In this document: positions 41,745-48,682 of the stretch, piece after piece
Position numbering within the stretch: position 1 is the first letter of the stretch
Layout of the letters: each line of letters begins with the position of its first letter
The notes under the pieces: generated by a model
Seen by the model: only the letters and a program-made list of their open reading frames with translations
Databases searched by the model: none
Told to the model about the DNA's origin: nothing
Translations under genes and position numbers: made by a program
DNA from: Curtobacterium sp. L6-1
Lineage (GTDB): Bacteria; Actinomycetota; Actinomycetes; Actinomycetales; Microbacteriaceae
NCBI RefSeq assembly: GCF_018885305.1
Contig: NZ_CP076544.1
Location: 434,001 to 498,000 of the forward strand
DNA: 64,000 nt
Direction of reading: 5' to 3'

Positions 41745-41844
41745 GGCGCTGGCCAGCAGGGGTGGCCTCCAGCTCCCGCCTCAACGCGCGCTCAAGTTCC
41801 TCGCGGATGACGCGCCGGATGATGCTCTCGATGTCCTCGGCCAT
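41620..41844 (-). CDS. N-terminal part of the frameshifted HTH gene
   Basis: Begins MAEDIESIIRRVIREELERA, a helical segment often fused before an HTH in actinobacterial element proteins. After about residue 38 the frame becomes Arg-rich nonsense (GRHRPCRRDRHVETVRPKRH), while the -1 frame continues as the HTH. Probably a pseudogene or a frameshift product. Confidence 0.45.
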   Translation of the reverse strand: MAEDIESIIRRVIREELERALRRELEATPAGQRLDRIKRTHEDALGRHRPCRRDRHVETVRPKRHPGGEARGPP

Positions 41845-41862
41845 GTCCCAAACCGTAGGTCA

Positions 41863-41882
41863 GGTCCGCAGCGAGTCCGCAG
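41863..41882. promoter_or_regulatory. candidate integrase arm sites, right end
   Basis: GGTCCGCAG (41863-41871) and AGTCCGCAG (41874-41882) are the same 9-mers as at the left end, in the same orientation. 41883-41984 between them and attR holds no gene that I can see. Confidence 0.45.
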
Positions 41883-41984
41883 AAGCCTCATCAGGGGGCC
41901 GCGTCCGACGTGCCGTCACACCATGTCGATGCGCGCAGGATCAATGATCGCATCACCCGCCAGCACCTGGCACTCACGATGAAA

Positions 41985-41996
41985 GAGTTAGGATCG
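41985..41996. repeat. attR core, GAGTTAGGATCG
   Basis: Right copy of the direct repeat, 4 nt before the ccsB GTG. It contains TAGGAT exactly 6 nt before the GTG, the -10 position for a leaderless start (identical hexamer and spacing to menG), and AGGA as a Shine-Dalgarno-like sequence. Confidence 0.88.
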
Positions 41997-42000
41997 CCCA

Positions 42001-42993
42001 GTGAACACGACGACTCTTGCGACCTACTCGGTCGTGCTGACGTACTCCGCGATGGCGGTCTACGTCATCGCGTTCATCTCCTTCGCGCTGGACCTGGCGA
42101 AGCGGGCCGGTGACGTCGGGTCCGCCGCGGCCGGCGCCGGTTCGTCCCGGAACGACGCGTCGGCGACCACGGTCGCCACGGTCCAGGGCGGCACGGTCGT
42201 CCTCGAACGCGTCGAGCAGCGGAAGGACGACGGCGGTCGGCGCGGCTCGCGGTTCGAGCGCGTCGGCATGGCGATGACGGTCCTCGCGCTCGTCGTCCAC
42301 ATCGGCGCGATCGTCCTCCGTGGCGTCGCGGCCGACCGGGTGCCGTGGGGCAACATGTTCGAGTTCTCGCTCACCGGGACCGGGCTGATCATCGCGGTGT
42401 TCCTGCTCGTGCAGTTCTGGCAGGACCTCAAGTTCCTCGGTGTGTTCATCACCGGGCTGACGATCATCCTGCTCGGCATCGCGACCGTGAACTACTACGT
42501 GCCGGTCGTCCCGCTGCAGCCCGCGCTCCAGTCGTACTGGCTCGTCATCCACGTGTTCGTCGCCATCGCCGGCACGGGGTTCTTCGCGCTCGGCGCCGGG
42601 CTCGCGGTGTCGCAGCTCGTGCAGACGTACCGCGCCGGCCGCCCAGTCTCGCGCCGCCTCCGCTTCATGGAGACGCTGCCCGACGCCGACCGGCTCGAGG
42701 TCCTCAGCTACCGCGTGATCCTGGTCGGCTTCGTGCTGTGGACCTTCACGCTCATCGCCGGTGCCGTCTGGGCCGAACGCGCCTGGGGCCGCTACTGGGG
42801 GTGGGACACCAAGGAGGTCTGGACCTTCATCATTTGGGTCCTCTACGCCGGGTACATCCACGCACGCGCGACCCGCGGGTGGCGCGGCGCACGGTCATCG
42901 TGGCTGGCCCTCATCGGTTTCGCGGCCGTCATGTTCAACTTCTCGGTCGTGAACGTCTTCTTCAAGGGGCTGCACAGCTACTCCGGGCTCTGA
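42001..42993 (+). CDS. ccsB: cytochrome c biogenesis protein CcsB (haem export/attachment)
   Basis: The 330-aa System II partner of ResB has about eight membrane segments, the tryptophan-rich haem-handling motif WGRYWGWDTKEVW (about 262-274), and His residues near VIHVFVAIAGTGFF and IWVLYAGYIHARA. Its GTG originally overlapped the resB stop by 4 nt; the inserted element now separates them by 9.1 kb. The att core keeps a -10/RBS-like sequence in place, so ccsB may be expressed independently. Confidence 0.93.
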   Translation: MNTTTLATYSVVLTYSAMAVYVIAFISFALDLAKRAGDVGSAAAGAGSSRNDASATTVATVQGGTVVLERVEQRKDDGGRRGSRFERVGMAMTVLALVVHIGAIVLRGVAADRVPWGNMFEFSLTGTGLIIAVFLLVQFWQDLKFLGVFITGLTIILLGIATVNYYVPVVPLQPALQSYWLVIHVFVAIAGTGFFALGAGLAVSQLVQTYRAGRPVSRRLRFMETLPDADRLEVLSYRVILVGFVLWTFTLIAGAVWAERAWGRYWGWDTKEVWTFIIWVLYAGYIHARATRGWRGARSSWLALIGFAAVMFNFSVVNVFFKGLHSYSGL

Positions 42994-43044
42994 ACCGACG
43001 TGGTCGCGTCCTCGCGGACGTGACCGTCGACGGGAGCACCACCG

Positions 43045-43092
43045 GACGGACGGGAGGCGCGGCACCGGCTGGTGCCGCGCCTCCCGTCCGTC
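43045..43092. terminator. hairpin after ccsB (GACGGACGGGAGGC type)
   Basis: A perfect 22-bp stem starting GACGGACGGGAGGC, with a GGCT loop, lies between ccsB and the convergent menC. Outer arms match the hairpins at 11916 and 18185. Confidence 0.82.
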
Positions 43093-43159
43093 GCCGGTCG
43101 TGCCGGCAGCAGGTGCCCAGCGCAGGCGCGCCGGCCCCGCCCCGTCCAGCCCGTGCGCG

Positions 43160-44191
43160 CTACCCGGCGGCGAGGAGCGCGTGCACCCGTTGCAGCCGGG
43201 CTCTCCACCACGCCGTGCGCTCCGGCGCGGCAGCCCATCGGTCGAGCAGTTCCCCGTCCGGCTCGACCCGGCGCACCGCGACCCGACCGTCCACCGGCAG
43301 CAGCGGGTCGGTCGTGACGTCCCCGGCGAACATCGCGGCGGTACCGAGCCCGGCTGCGTAGCCGGGAGCCATCGCCTCCGCGGCGAGGAACGCCCCCATC
43401 CCGAGCCCCACCGACGTGTCGAGCGCACTCGAGACGACGCAGGGCAGTCCTGCCTCGGCGACGATACCTCGCGCCGCGGTGACCCCGCCGAGCGGTTGGG
43501 CCTTGACGACCAGGACGTCCGCGGCCCCCGCCCGCGCGACGGCGAGCGGGTCCGAGGCCTTGCGGACGCTCTCGTCGGCCGCGATCGGGATGCCCAGTCC
43601 GGCCAGGCGGCTCCGCAGCTCGGCGAGGTCGGCGACCGAGGCCACCGGCTGCTCGGCGTACTGCAGGCGGAACGGTGCGAGCCGTCCGAGGGCCGCCTCG
43701 GCGTCGTCGAGCGACCAGAGCCCGTTCGCGTCGACGCGCACGGCGGCGTCCTCGCCCATCACCCGGCGGACGGCGGCGACCCGGGCCACGTCGTCGTCGA
43801 CGCTCGTGCCGGGCTCGGCGACCTTGACCTTGGCGGTGGTGCAGCCGGGGTAGCGGCGGAGCAGGTCGGGGACGTCCTCGGCGGCGATCGCGGGGACGGT
43901 GGCGTTGACGGGCACGGAGTCGGCGGCGGGCTCGTGCCGCGTCCACCCGAAGTCCACGGCGGCCCGGAGCCACGCGGCGGCCTCGGCGTCGTCGTACTCC
44001 ACGAAGGGCGAGAACTCCGTCCAGCCCTCGGGCCCGCGGAGCAGCACCGCCTCGCGCTCGGTGATGCCGCGGAACCGGACGCGCATCGGCAACGCGACGA
44101 CCCGCGCGGACGCGAGCAGGTCCGTCAGGTCGGGGAGACCGGCAGCGGGCACCGGTGCGGACGGTCGGGACGGCGGGGTCACATCGGGCAC
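43160..44191 (-). CDS. menC: o-succinylbenzoate synthase
   Basis: Dehydrates SHCHC to o-succinylbenzoate in menaquinone synthesis. The 343-aa enolase-superfamily protein has the catalytic Lys pair in TTAKVKVAEP, metal ligands Asp in VRVDANGLW, Glu in QYAEQPV, Asp in AADESVR, and Lys in VLVVKAQPLGG. The GTG at 44191 follows GAGGA at an 8-nt spacing; the frame runs on to 44362 without good support. First of seven men genes to 52.7 kb. Confidence 0.92.
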   Translation of the reverse strand: MPDVTPPSRPSAPVPAAGLPDLTDLLASARVVALPMRVRFRGITEREAVLLRGPEGWTEFSPFVEYDDAEAAAWLRAAVDFGWTRHEPAADSVPVNATVPAIAAEDVPDLLRRYPGCTTAKVKVAEPGTSVDDDVARVAAVRRVMGEDAAVRVDANGLWSLDDAEAALGRLAPFRLQYAEQPVASVADLAELRSRLAGLGIPIAADESVRKASDPLAVARAGAADVLVVKAQPLGGVTAARGIVAEAGLPCVVSSALDTSVGLGMGAFLAAEAMAPGYAAGLGTAAMFAGDVTTDPLLPVDGRVAVRRVEPDGELLDRWAAAPERTAWWRARLQRVHALLAAG

Positions 44192-44340
44192 CCGGCCATC
44201 CTCGCAGGAGCGCCCAGGCCTCCTCACGGTTCCTCCGAGGGGACCGCCAGGGCGGCGCACTAGCATCGCTGCGGTCGGCCGCCGGTCGACGGGTCGGACC
44301 GGTCCTCCCGGACCCCGACCGGGATCGACGAGGAGGCTCG

Positions 44341-44715
44341 GTGGCGACCGACGAGTTCGCACGGCTCATGCGTCAGGGCACCGTCGACGTCCGTCGTCAG
44401 CCCGCCGCACAGCGCCGACGGAACCCGGTCACCGGCAAGATCGCCCTCGGGCTCGCCGTGGTCGCCGCAGCGGTCGACGCGAGTGCCTTCGCGGTCTTCA
44501 TGGGCGGCGACACCACCTTCGCGTTCGGCATCTGCTTCGTGGTCGTGTTCCTGACCCTGGTCGCCGCGGTCCTCGGGTTCATCGCCGCGGTGGGGTCGTT
44601 CGGGCGCTGGTACGGCGTCGTCGGCGTGGTGCTCGCCTTCTTCGCGAACCCGGTGATCCTCATCGTGCTGGTCGTCGTCATCGCGCCGGAGCTCCTGTCC
44701 GGGATGGGGCAGTAG
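44341..44715 (+). CDS. hypothetical membrane protein, 124 aa
   Basis: After a basic N-terminus (about 1-35, Arg-rich) come about three hydrophobic segments, as in DUF4190-like proteins. GTG start preceded by GAGGAGG. Divergent from menC and followed 20 bp later by menB; no menaquinone role is implied. Confidence 0.65.
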   Translation: MATDEFARLMRQGTVDVRRQPAAQRRRNPVTGKIALGLAVVAAAVDASAFAVFMGGDTTFAFGICFVVVFLTLVAAVLGFIAAVGSFGRWYGVVGVVLAFFANPVILIVLVVVIAPELLSGMGQ

Positions 44716-44735
44716 CGCCGCGGTAGGTTCGGGGC

Positions 44736-45665
44736 ATGCCCTCTGCCGTCTCCGACCTGTTCGACCCCGACGTCTGGACCGCCGCCCCGATCGCCGAGCG
44801 GTTCACGGACATCACGTACCACAAGCACGTCTCCGGCGGCATCGTCCGCGTCGCGTTCGACCGTCCCGAGGTCCGCAACGCCTTCCGCCCCCGTACGGTC
44901 GACGAGCTGTACCGCGCACTCGACGACGCCCGGCAGGACCCCCGCGTCGGCGTCGTGCTCCTGACGGGCAACGGGCCGAGCCCGAAGGACGGCGGGTGGG
45001 CCTTCTGCTCCGGCGGCGACCAGCGCATCCGGGGCCGCAGCGGTTACCAGTACGTCGGTGACGAGGGCGCCCCGCCGGAGGGCGTCGACCCGGCGGCCGC
45101 GCAGGCGTCGATGGGTCGCCTGCACATCCTCGAGGTCCAGCGCCTCATCCGCATGATGCCGAAGGTCGTCGTCGCGGTCGTGCCGGGCTGGGCGGCCGGT
45201 GGCGGGCACTCGCTGCACGCCGTCTGCGACCTCACGATCGCGAGCGCCGAGCACGGGAAGTTCAAGCAGACCGACGCCGACGTCGGCTCGTTCGACGGCG
45301 GGTACGGCAGCGCCTACTACGCCAAGCAGATCGGCCAGAAGCTCGCGCGCGAGGTCTTCTTCCTCGCCGAGGAGTACTCGGCGCAGCGCGCGTACGAGAT
45401 GGGCGCAGTGAACAAGGTCGTGCCCCACGAGGACCTCGAGCGCGAGGCGATCCGCTGGGGCGAGACGATCCTCGGGAAGTCGCCGACCGCCATCCGGATG
45501 CTCAAGTACGCCTTCAACGCCGTCGACGACGGGATGGTCGGACAGCAGGTCTTCGCGGGCGAGGCCACGCGCCTGGCCTACGCGTCCGACGAGGCCGTCG
45601 AGGGCCGCGACGCGTTCCTCGAGAAGCGCGCGCCGGAGTGGACGTCCTTCCCCTGGCACTACTGA
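44736..45665 (+). CDS. menB: 1,4-dihydroxy-2-naphthoyl-CoA synthase
   Basis: Closes the second ring of menaquinone from o-succinylbenzoyl-CoA. The 309-aa crotonase-fold protein has the oxyanion-hole blocks CSGGDQRIRG and VVPGWAAGGGHSLH and the MenB-specific KQTDADVGSFDGGYGSAYY. TAGGTT (44724-44729) is 6 nt before the ATG (leaderless). Its stop overlaps the menE ATG (TGATG). Confidence 0.95.
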   Translation: MPSAVSDLFDPDVWTAAPIAERFTDITYHKHVSGGIVRVAFDRPEVRNAFRPRTVDELYRALDDARQDPRVGVVLLTGNGPSPKDGGWAFCSGGDQRIRGRSGYQYVGDEGAPPEGVDPAAAQASMGRLHILEVQRLIRMMPKVVVAVVPGWAAGGGHSLHAVCDLTIASAEHGKFKQTDADVGSFDGGYGSAYYAKQIGQKLAREVFFLAEEYSAQRAYEMGAVNKVVPHEDLEREAIRWGETILGKSPTAIRMLKYAFNAVDDGMVGQQVFAGEATRLAYASDEAVEGRDAFLEKRAPEWTSFPWHY

Positions 45666-46801
45666 TGTCCCGTCCGCTGGTCGCGACGGGCGCCGCCGAC
45701 CCGTCGGCGGTGCTGCGCGGCCTGGAGGCTGCCCTCACCGGCGGCCCCGCGCTGCTCCCCGTCGACGAGGACGCCCCGGCGCTCCCGACGGCGGCGCCGG
45801 CCCACGTCCCGGACGGGGTCGCGGTGGTCGTCGAGACCAGTGGCTCCACCGGCACCGGCAAGCGGGTCGCCCTGTCCGCGGCGGCGCTCCTGGCCGGCGC
45901 GGCCGCGGCCGACGCGGCGCTCGGTGGGCCCGGTGGGTGGGTGCTCGCGCTCCCGACGCACTACATCGCCGGGCTCAACGTGCTGACCCGGTCGATCGCC
46001 GCCGGGACGACACCGTCCGTGGTGGCCGCCGGTCACTTCACGGGGGCGGCCTTCGCGGACGCCGCCGACCGGCTCGTCGCCGGCCCGACCGTGCCGCGGC
46101 GCTACACGTCGCTCGTGCCGGTGCAGCTGGCGCGGGTGCTCGACGACCCACGCGCCACGGCGGCCCTCGCCGGGTTCGACGCGGTCCTCGTCGGGGGTCA
46201 GGCCACCCCCGCGGCCCTGGTCTCCCTGGCGCGGTCGGCGGGCGTCCGGGTCGTCACGACCTACGGCGCGAGCGAGACGAGCGGCGGCTGCGTGTACGAC
46301 GGCGTCCCGCTCGGCCCCGTGCACGCCGAGGTCGTCGACGGCGAACTGCTCCTGGCCGGTCCGGTGCTCGCCGAGGGGTACCTGGGCGACCCGGACCGCA
46401 CTGCGGCCACCTTCACCGAGCGTGACGGTCGACGCTGGTACCGGACGGGCGACGCGGCGACCGTCGAGGACGGCCGCGTGCGGGTCTCCGGTCGGCTCGA
46501 CGACGTGCTCATCTCCGGCGGCGAGAAGGTGCCGCTCGGAGCGGTCGAGCGGCTCGTCCGGGAGCTGCCCGGGCAGGACGGCGCGGTCGTGACCCGTCGC
46601 GCGTCGGGGGAGTGGGGCGAGGAGCCCGTCGTCGTCACCGAGGCGCCGATCGCCCTCGAGGTCGTCCGTGCGCACGTCGGCGCAGCACTCGGTCGTGCCG
46701 CGCGCCCGGCCGAGGTGCTCGTGGTCGAGCGCCTGCCGATGCTCGCGTCCGGCAAGCCCGACCGGCGCTCCATCCGGTCGCTGGCCGACCTCACGACCTG
46801 A
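45665..46801 (+). CDS. menE: o-succinylbenzoate--CoA ligase
   Basis: Activates o-succinylbenzoate to its CoA ester. The 378-aa adenylate-forming enzyme has the P-loop ETSGSTGTGKRVALS (about 59-73), TTYGASETSGG, the YRTGDAATV hinge and a C-terminal SGKPDRRSI Lys motif. It is shorter than the common MenE of about 450-490 aa, as in other actinobacteria. Coupled to menB. Confidence 0.9.
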   Translation: MSRPLVATGAADPSAVLRGLEAALTGGPALLPVDEDAPALPTAAPAHVPDGVAVVVETSGSTGTGKRVALSAAALLAGAAAADAALGGPGGWVLALPTHYIAGLNVLTRSIAAGTTPSVVAAGHFTGAAFADAADRLVAGPTVPRRYTSLVPVQLARVLDDPRATAALAGFDAVLVGGQATPAALVSLARSAGVRVVTTYGASETSGGCVYDGVPLGPVHAEVVDGELLLAGPVLAEGYLGDPDRTAATFTERDGRRWYRTGDAATVEDGRVRVSGRLDDVLISGGEKVPLGAVERLVRELPGQDGAVVTRRASGEWGEEPVVVTEAPIALEVVRAHVGAALGRAARPAEVLVVERLPMLASGKPDRRSIRSLADLTT

Positions 46802-46877
46802 CGCGCCCGACGACCTCGGGCACCCGCCCCACGACGACGTCGCCAGGGCCCGTCCGGCGCGGATACGATGGGCGGTC

Positions 46878-47906
46878 GTGGCAGGAGCGAAGAAGACGAC
46901 ACGTCCCGCGAGCAGGTCCGGCAAGCCGGCGCGGTCCGGCAACCCGGCACGGTCCGGCAACCCGGCGAAGGCGGCGCAGCGGCGTCCGGTGCGACGGGCG
47001 ACCGCGCGCGAGTGGATCGGCGGCGCACGCCTCCGGACCCTGACGCTCGGCATCGTCCCCGTCGTGCTCGGCACCGGGGTGGCCTACGTCGACAGCCGGC
47101 TCCAGGGCACCTTCGGGTCGTTCCTGGCAGCCGACGGGCACCTCGCGATCGCGCTGCTCGCCCTGGCCGTCGCGCTGTTCCTGCAGATCGGCGTGAACTA
47201 CAGCAACGACTACTCCGACGGGATCCGCGGCACGGACGAGTTCCGCGTCGGTCCGGCCCGTCTCACCGGTGCCGGCACGGCGAAGCCCCGGACCGTCCTC
47301 ACGGTCGCCCTGACGTTCTTCGGCCTCGCGGCGGTCGCCGGCCTCGTCATCGTGGTGCTCACCCAGCTCTGGTGGCTGCTCCTGGTCGGGGCCGCCGCGA
47401 TCGTCGCCGCGTGGTTCTACACCGGCGGCCGGAAGCCCTACGGCTACAACGCCCTCGGCGAGGTCTTCGTCTTCGTGTTCTTCGGGCTCGTCGCCGTGCT
47501 CGGCACCCAGTACGTCCTCATCCGTCAGGTCACCCTGAGCGGGTGGGCGGCGGCCGTCGCGGCCGGGCTCTTCGCGTGCGCCGTCCTCATGGTCAACAAC
47601 ATCCGCGACATCGACGAGGACACGGCCGCCGGCAAGCGCACCCTCGCCGTCGTCGTGGGACGTCCGGTCGCGCGGGTGCTGTTCGCGCTGTTCCTGCTGC
47701 TGCCCTACGTGGTGCTCGTGTGGTTCGTGCTGCTCTACTTCCGCAGCGGGTACACGTACTTCTCGCTGCTGCTCGCGCTGCCGGCGCTGGCGATCGGCGT
47801 CTCGTCGTCGAAGCCGCGCGAACTCATCACCGCGCTGCAGCTCTCGTCGTTCTCGGCGCTCGCGTTCGGCGTGGTGCTCACGGCCACGCTCGCCGTCCAG
47901 CCCTAG
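46878..47906 (+). CDS. menA: 1,4-dihydroxy-2-naphthoate polyprenyltransferase
   Basis: Attaches the isoprenoid tail to DHNA in the membrane. The 342-aa UbiA-family protein has about eight or nine membrane segments and the two Asp motifs NYSNDYSDGIRG and NNIRDIDEDTAAGK. The basic N-terminus has three RSG(K/N)PA repeats encoded by an 18-bp DNA repeat (46918-46971). TACGAT lies 8 nt before the GTG. Confidence 0.94.
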   Translation: MAGAKKTTRPASRSGKPARSGNPARSGNPAKAAQRRPVRRATAREWIGGARLRTLTLGIVPVVLGTGVAYVDSRLQGTFGSFLAADGHLAIALLALAVALFLQIGVNYSNDYSDGIRGTDEFRVGPARLTGAGTAKPRTVLTVALTFFGLAAVAGLVIVVLTQLWWLLLVGAAAIVAAWFYTGGRKPYGYNALGEVFVFVFFGLVAVLGTQYVLIRQVTLSGWAAAVAAGLFACAVLMVNNIRDIDEDTAAGKRTLAVVVGRPVARVLFALFLLLPYVVLVWFVLLYFRSGYTYFSLLLALPALAIGVSSSKPRELITALQLSSFSALAFGVVLTATLAVQP

Positions 47907-47940
47907 ACCCGCACCCCGGCCGCCGCCGGAGCGAGGACCC

Positions 47941-48228
47941 TCAGCCGAGGTCGGGACGCTTCGGCGCCGGTCCGTCGGAGTCGGCTGCGTCGATGAAGTC
48001 GTCCTCGAAGTCGCTGTCGCCGTCGCGGGCGGGACGCCCCCGGCGGTCGGCGATCGAGCTCGTCACGGCGCCACGGAGGCCCGGCAGAGCGATGTACGAC
48101 ACGAGCAGCCCGATCAGCGCCCCGCCGATCGCCGCCCAGTACCACTGCAGGCCGATCAGGAGCAGCACGAGGAGCGCCGCCGCGAAGATGCCGAGCCGGG
48201 CGAGGGTGTAGACGAGCCACGCTTTCAC
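47941..48228 (-). CDS. DUF4229 membrane protein
   Basis: A 95-aa protein with two N-terminal membrane segments (KAWLVYTLARLGIFAAALLV, then WYWAAIGGALIGLLVSYIAL) and an acidic, Asp-rich tail. Matches the actinobacterial DUF4229 family, commonly found next to menA and the PLDc_N gene. Function unknown. Confidence 0.82.
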   Translation of the reverse strand: MKAWLVYTLARLGIFAAALLVLLLIGLQWYWAAIGGALIGLLVSYIALPGLRGAVTSSIADRRGRPARDGDSDFEDDFIDAADSDGPAPKRPDLG

Positions 48229-48310
48229 CCTGGCAAGTGTACGGACCGCCTCCGGGTCGCAGAGCGCCGGGGCGGAGGGGGGTCCCAGCCTCCCGACCTA
48301 CACTGCGGAG

Positions 48311-48682
48311 ATGGTCAGGTTGTGGCTCGTCATCGTCGTCGCCGCCGTGGCGTTCACGGTCTACGCGATCATCGACTGCGCCACGATGCCCCGTTCGCGC
48401 GTCCGGTCGTTGCGCAAGGGCCTCTGGGTGCCGCTGATCGTCGTGCTCCCTGTCGTTGGCGGTGTGCTGTGGTTCCTGCTGGGCCGGACCCCGGCAGCCG
48501 GACCCCGCGGGGACGGGGGCGGTGGCGCCGGGTACCGTGGTCCCGAAGACGACCCGGACTTCCTCGGGGGCAGCACGCCGCCCGGGCGGAAGAGCGATGA
48601 CAAGGACCAGGACGACGCAACCCTCCGATCCCTCGAAGACCAGTTCCACGACGGCGACGACGACGGCCGCGTCGGACGCTGA
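48311..48682 (+). CDS. PLD nuclease N-terminal (PLDc_N) domain membrane protein
   Basis: Two membrane segments (about 2-20 and 38-58) around TVYAIIDCATMPRSRVRSLR and KGLWVPLIVVLPVVGGVLWF mark the PLDc_N domain. The tail is acidic (DDKDQDD, GDDDGR). TACACT lies 6 nt before the ATG (leaderless). Its last 86 nt overlap the start of menD in another frame. Confidence 0.82.
   Translation: MVRLWLVIVVAAVAFTVYAIIDCATMPRSRVRSLRKGLWVPLIVVLPVVGGVLWFLLGRTPAAGPRGDGGGGAGYRGPEDDPDFLGGSTPPGRKSDDKDQDDATLRSLEDQFHDGDDDGRVGR

Larger units (their letters stand above)
32899..41996. mobile_element. integrated phage-satellite-like element, about 9.1 kb
   Basis: Bounded by the 12-bp direct repeat GAGTTAGGATCG (32899-32910 and 41985-41996). 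It carries a tyrosine integrase reading outward at the left end, a divergent repressor/AlpA control region, an HTH replication-type gene, scaffold-like and HK97-type capsid genes, and unrecognised cargo. No terminase, portal, tail, lysis or protease gene is visible. Base composition is visibly less GC-rich than the host. Removing it restores a 4-nt resB/ccsB overlap, which shows directly that it is an insertion. Confidence 0.9.

Noticed and set aside
32899..41996. Complete prophage
   Set aside because: Only integrase, regulators, scaffold and capsid are seen; about 9 kb cannot hold packaging, tail and lysis modules, and none is recognised.
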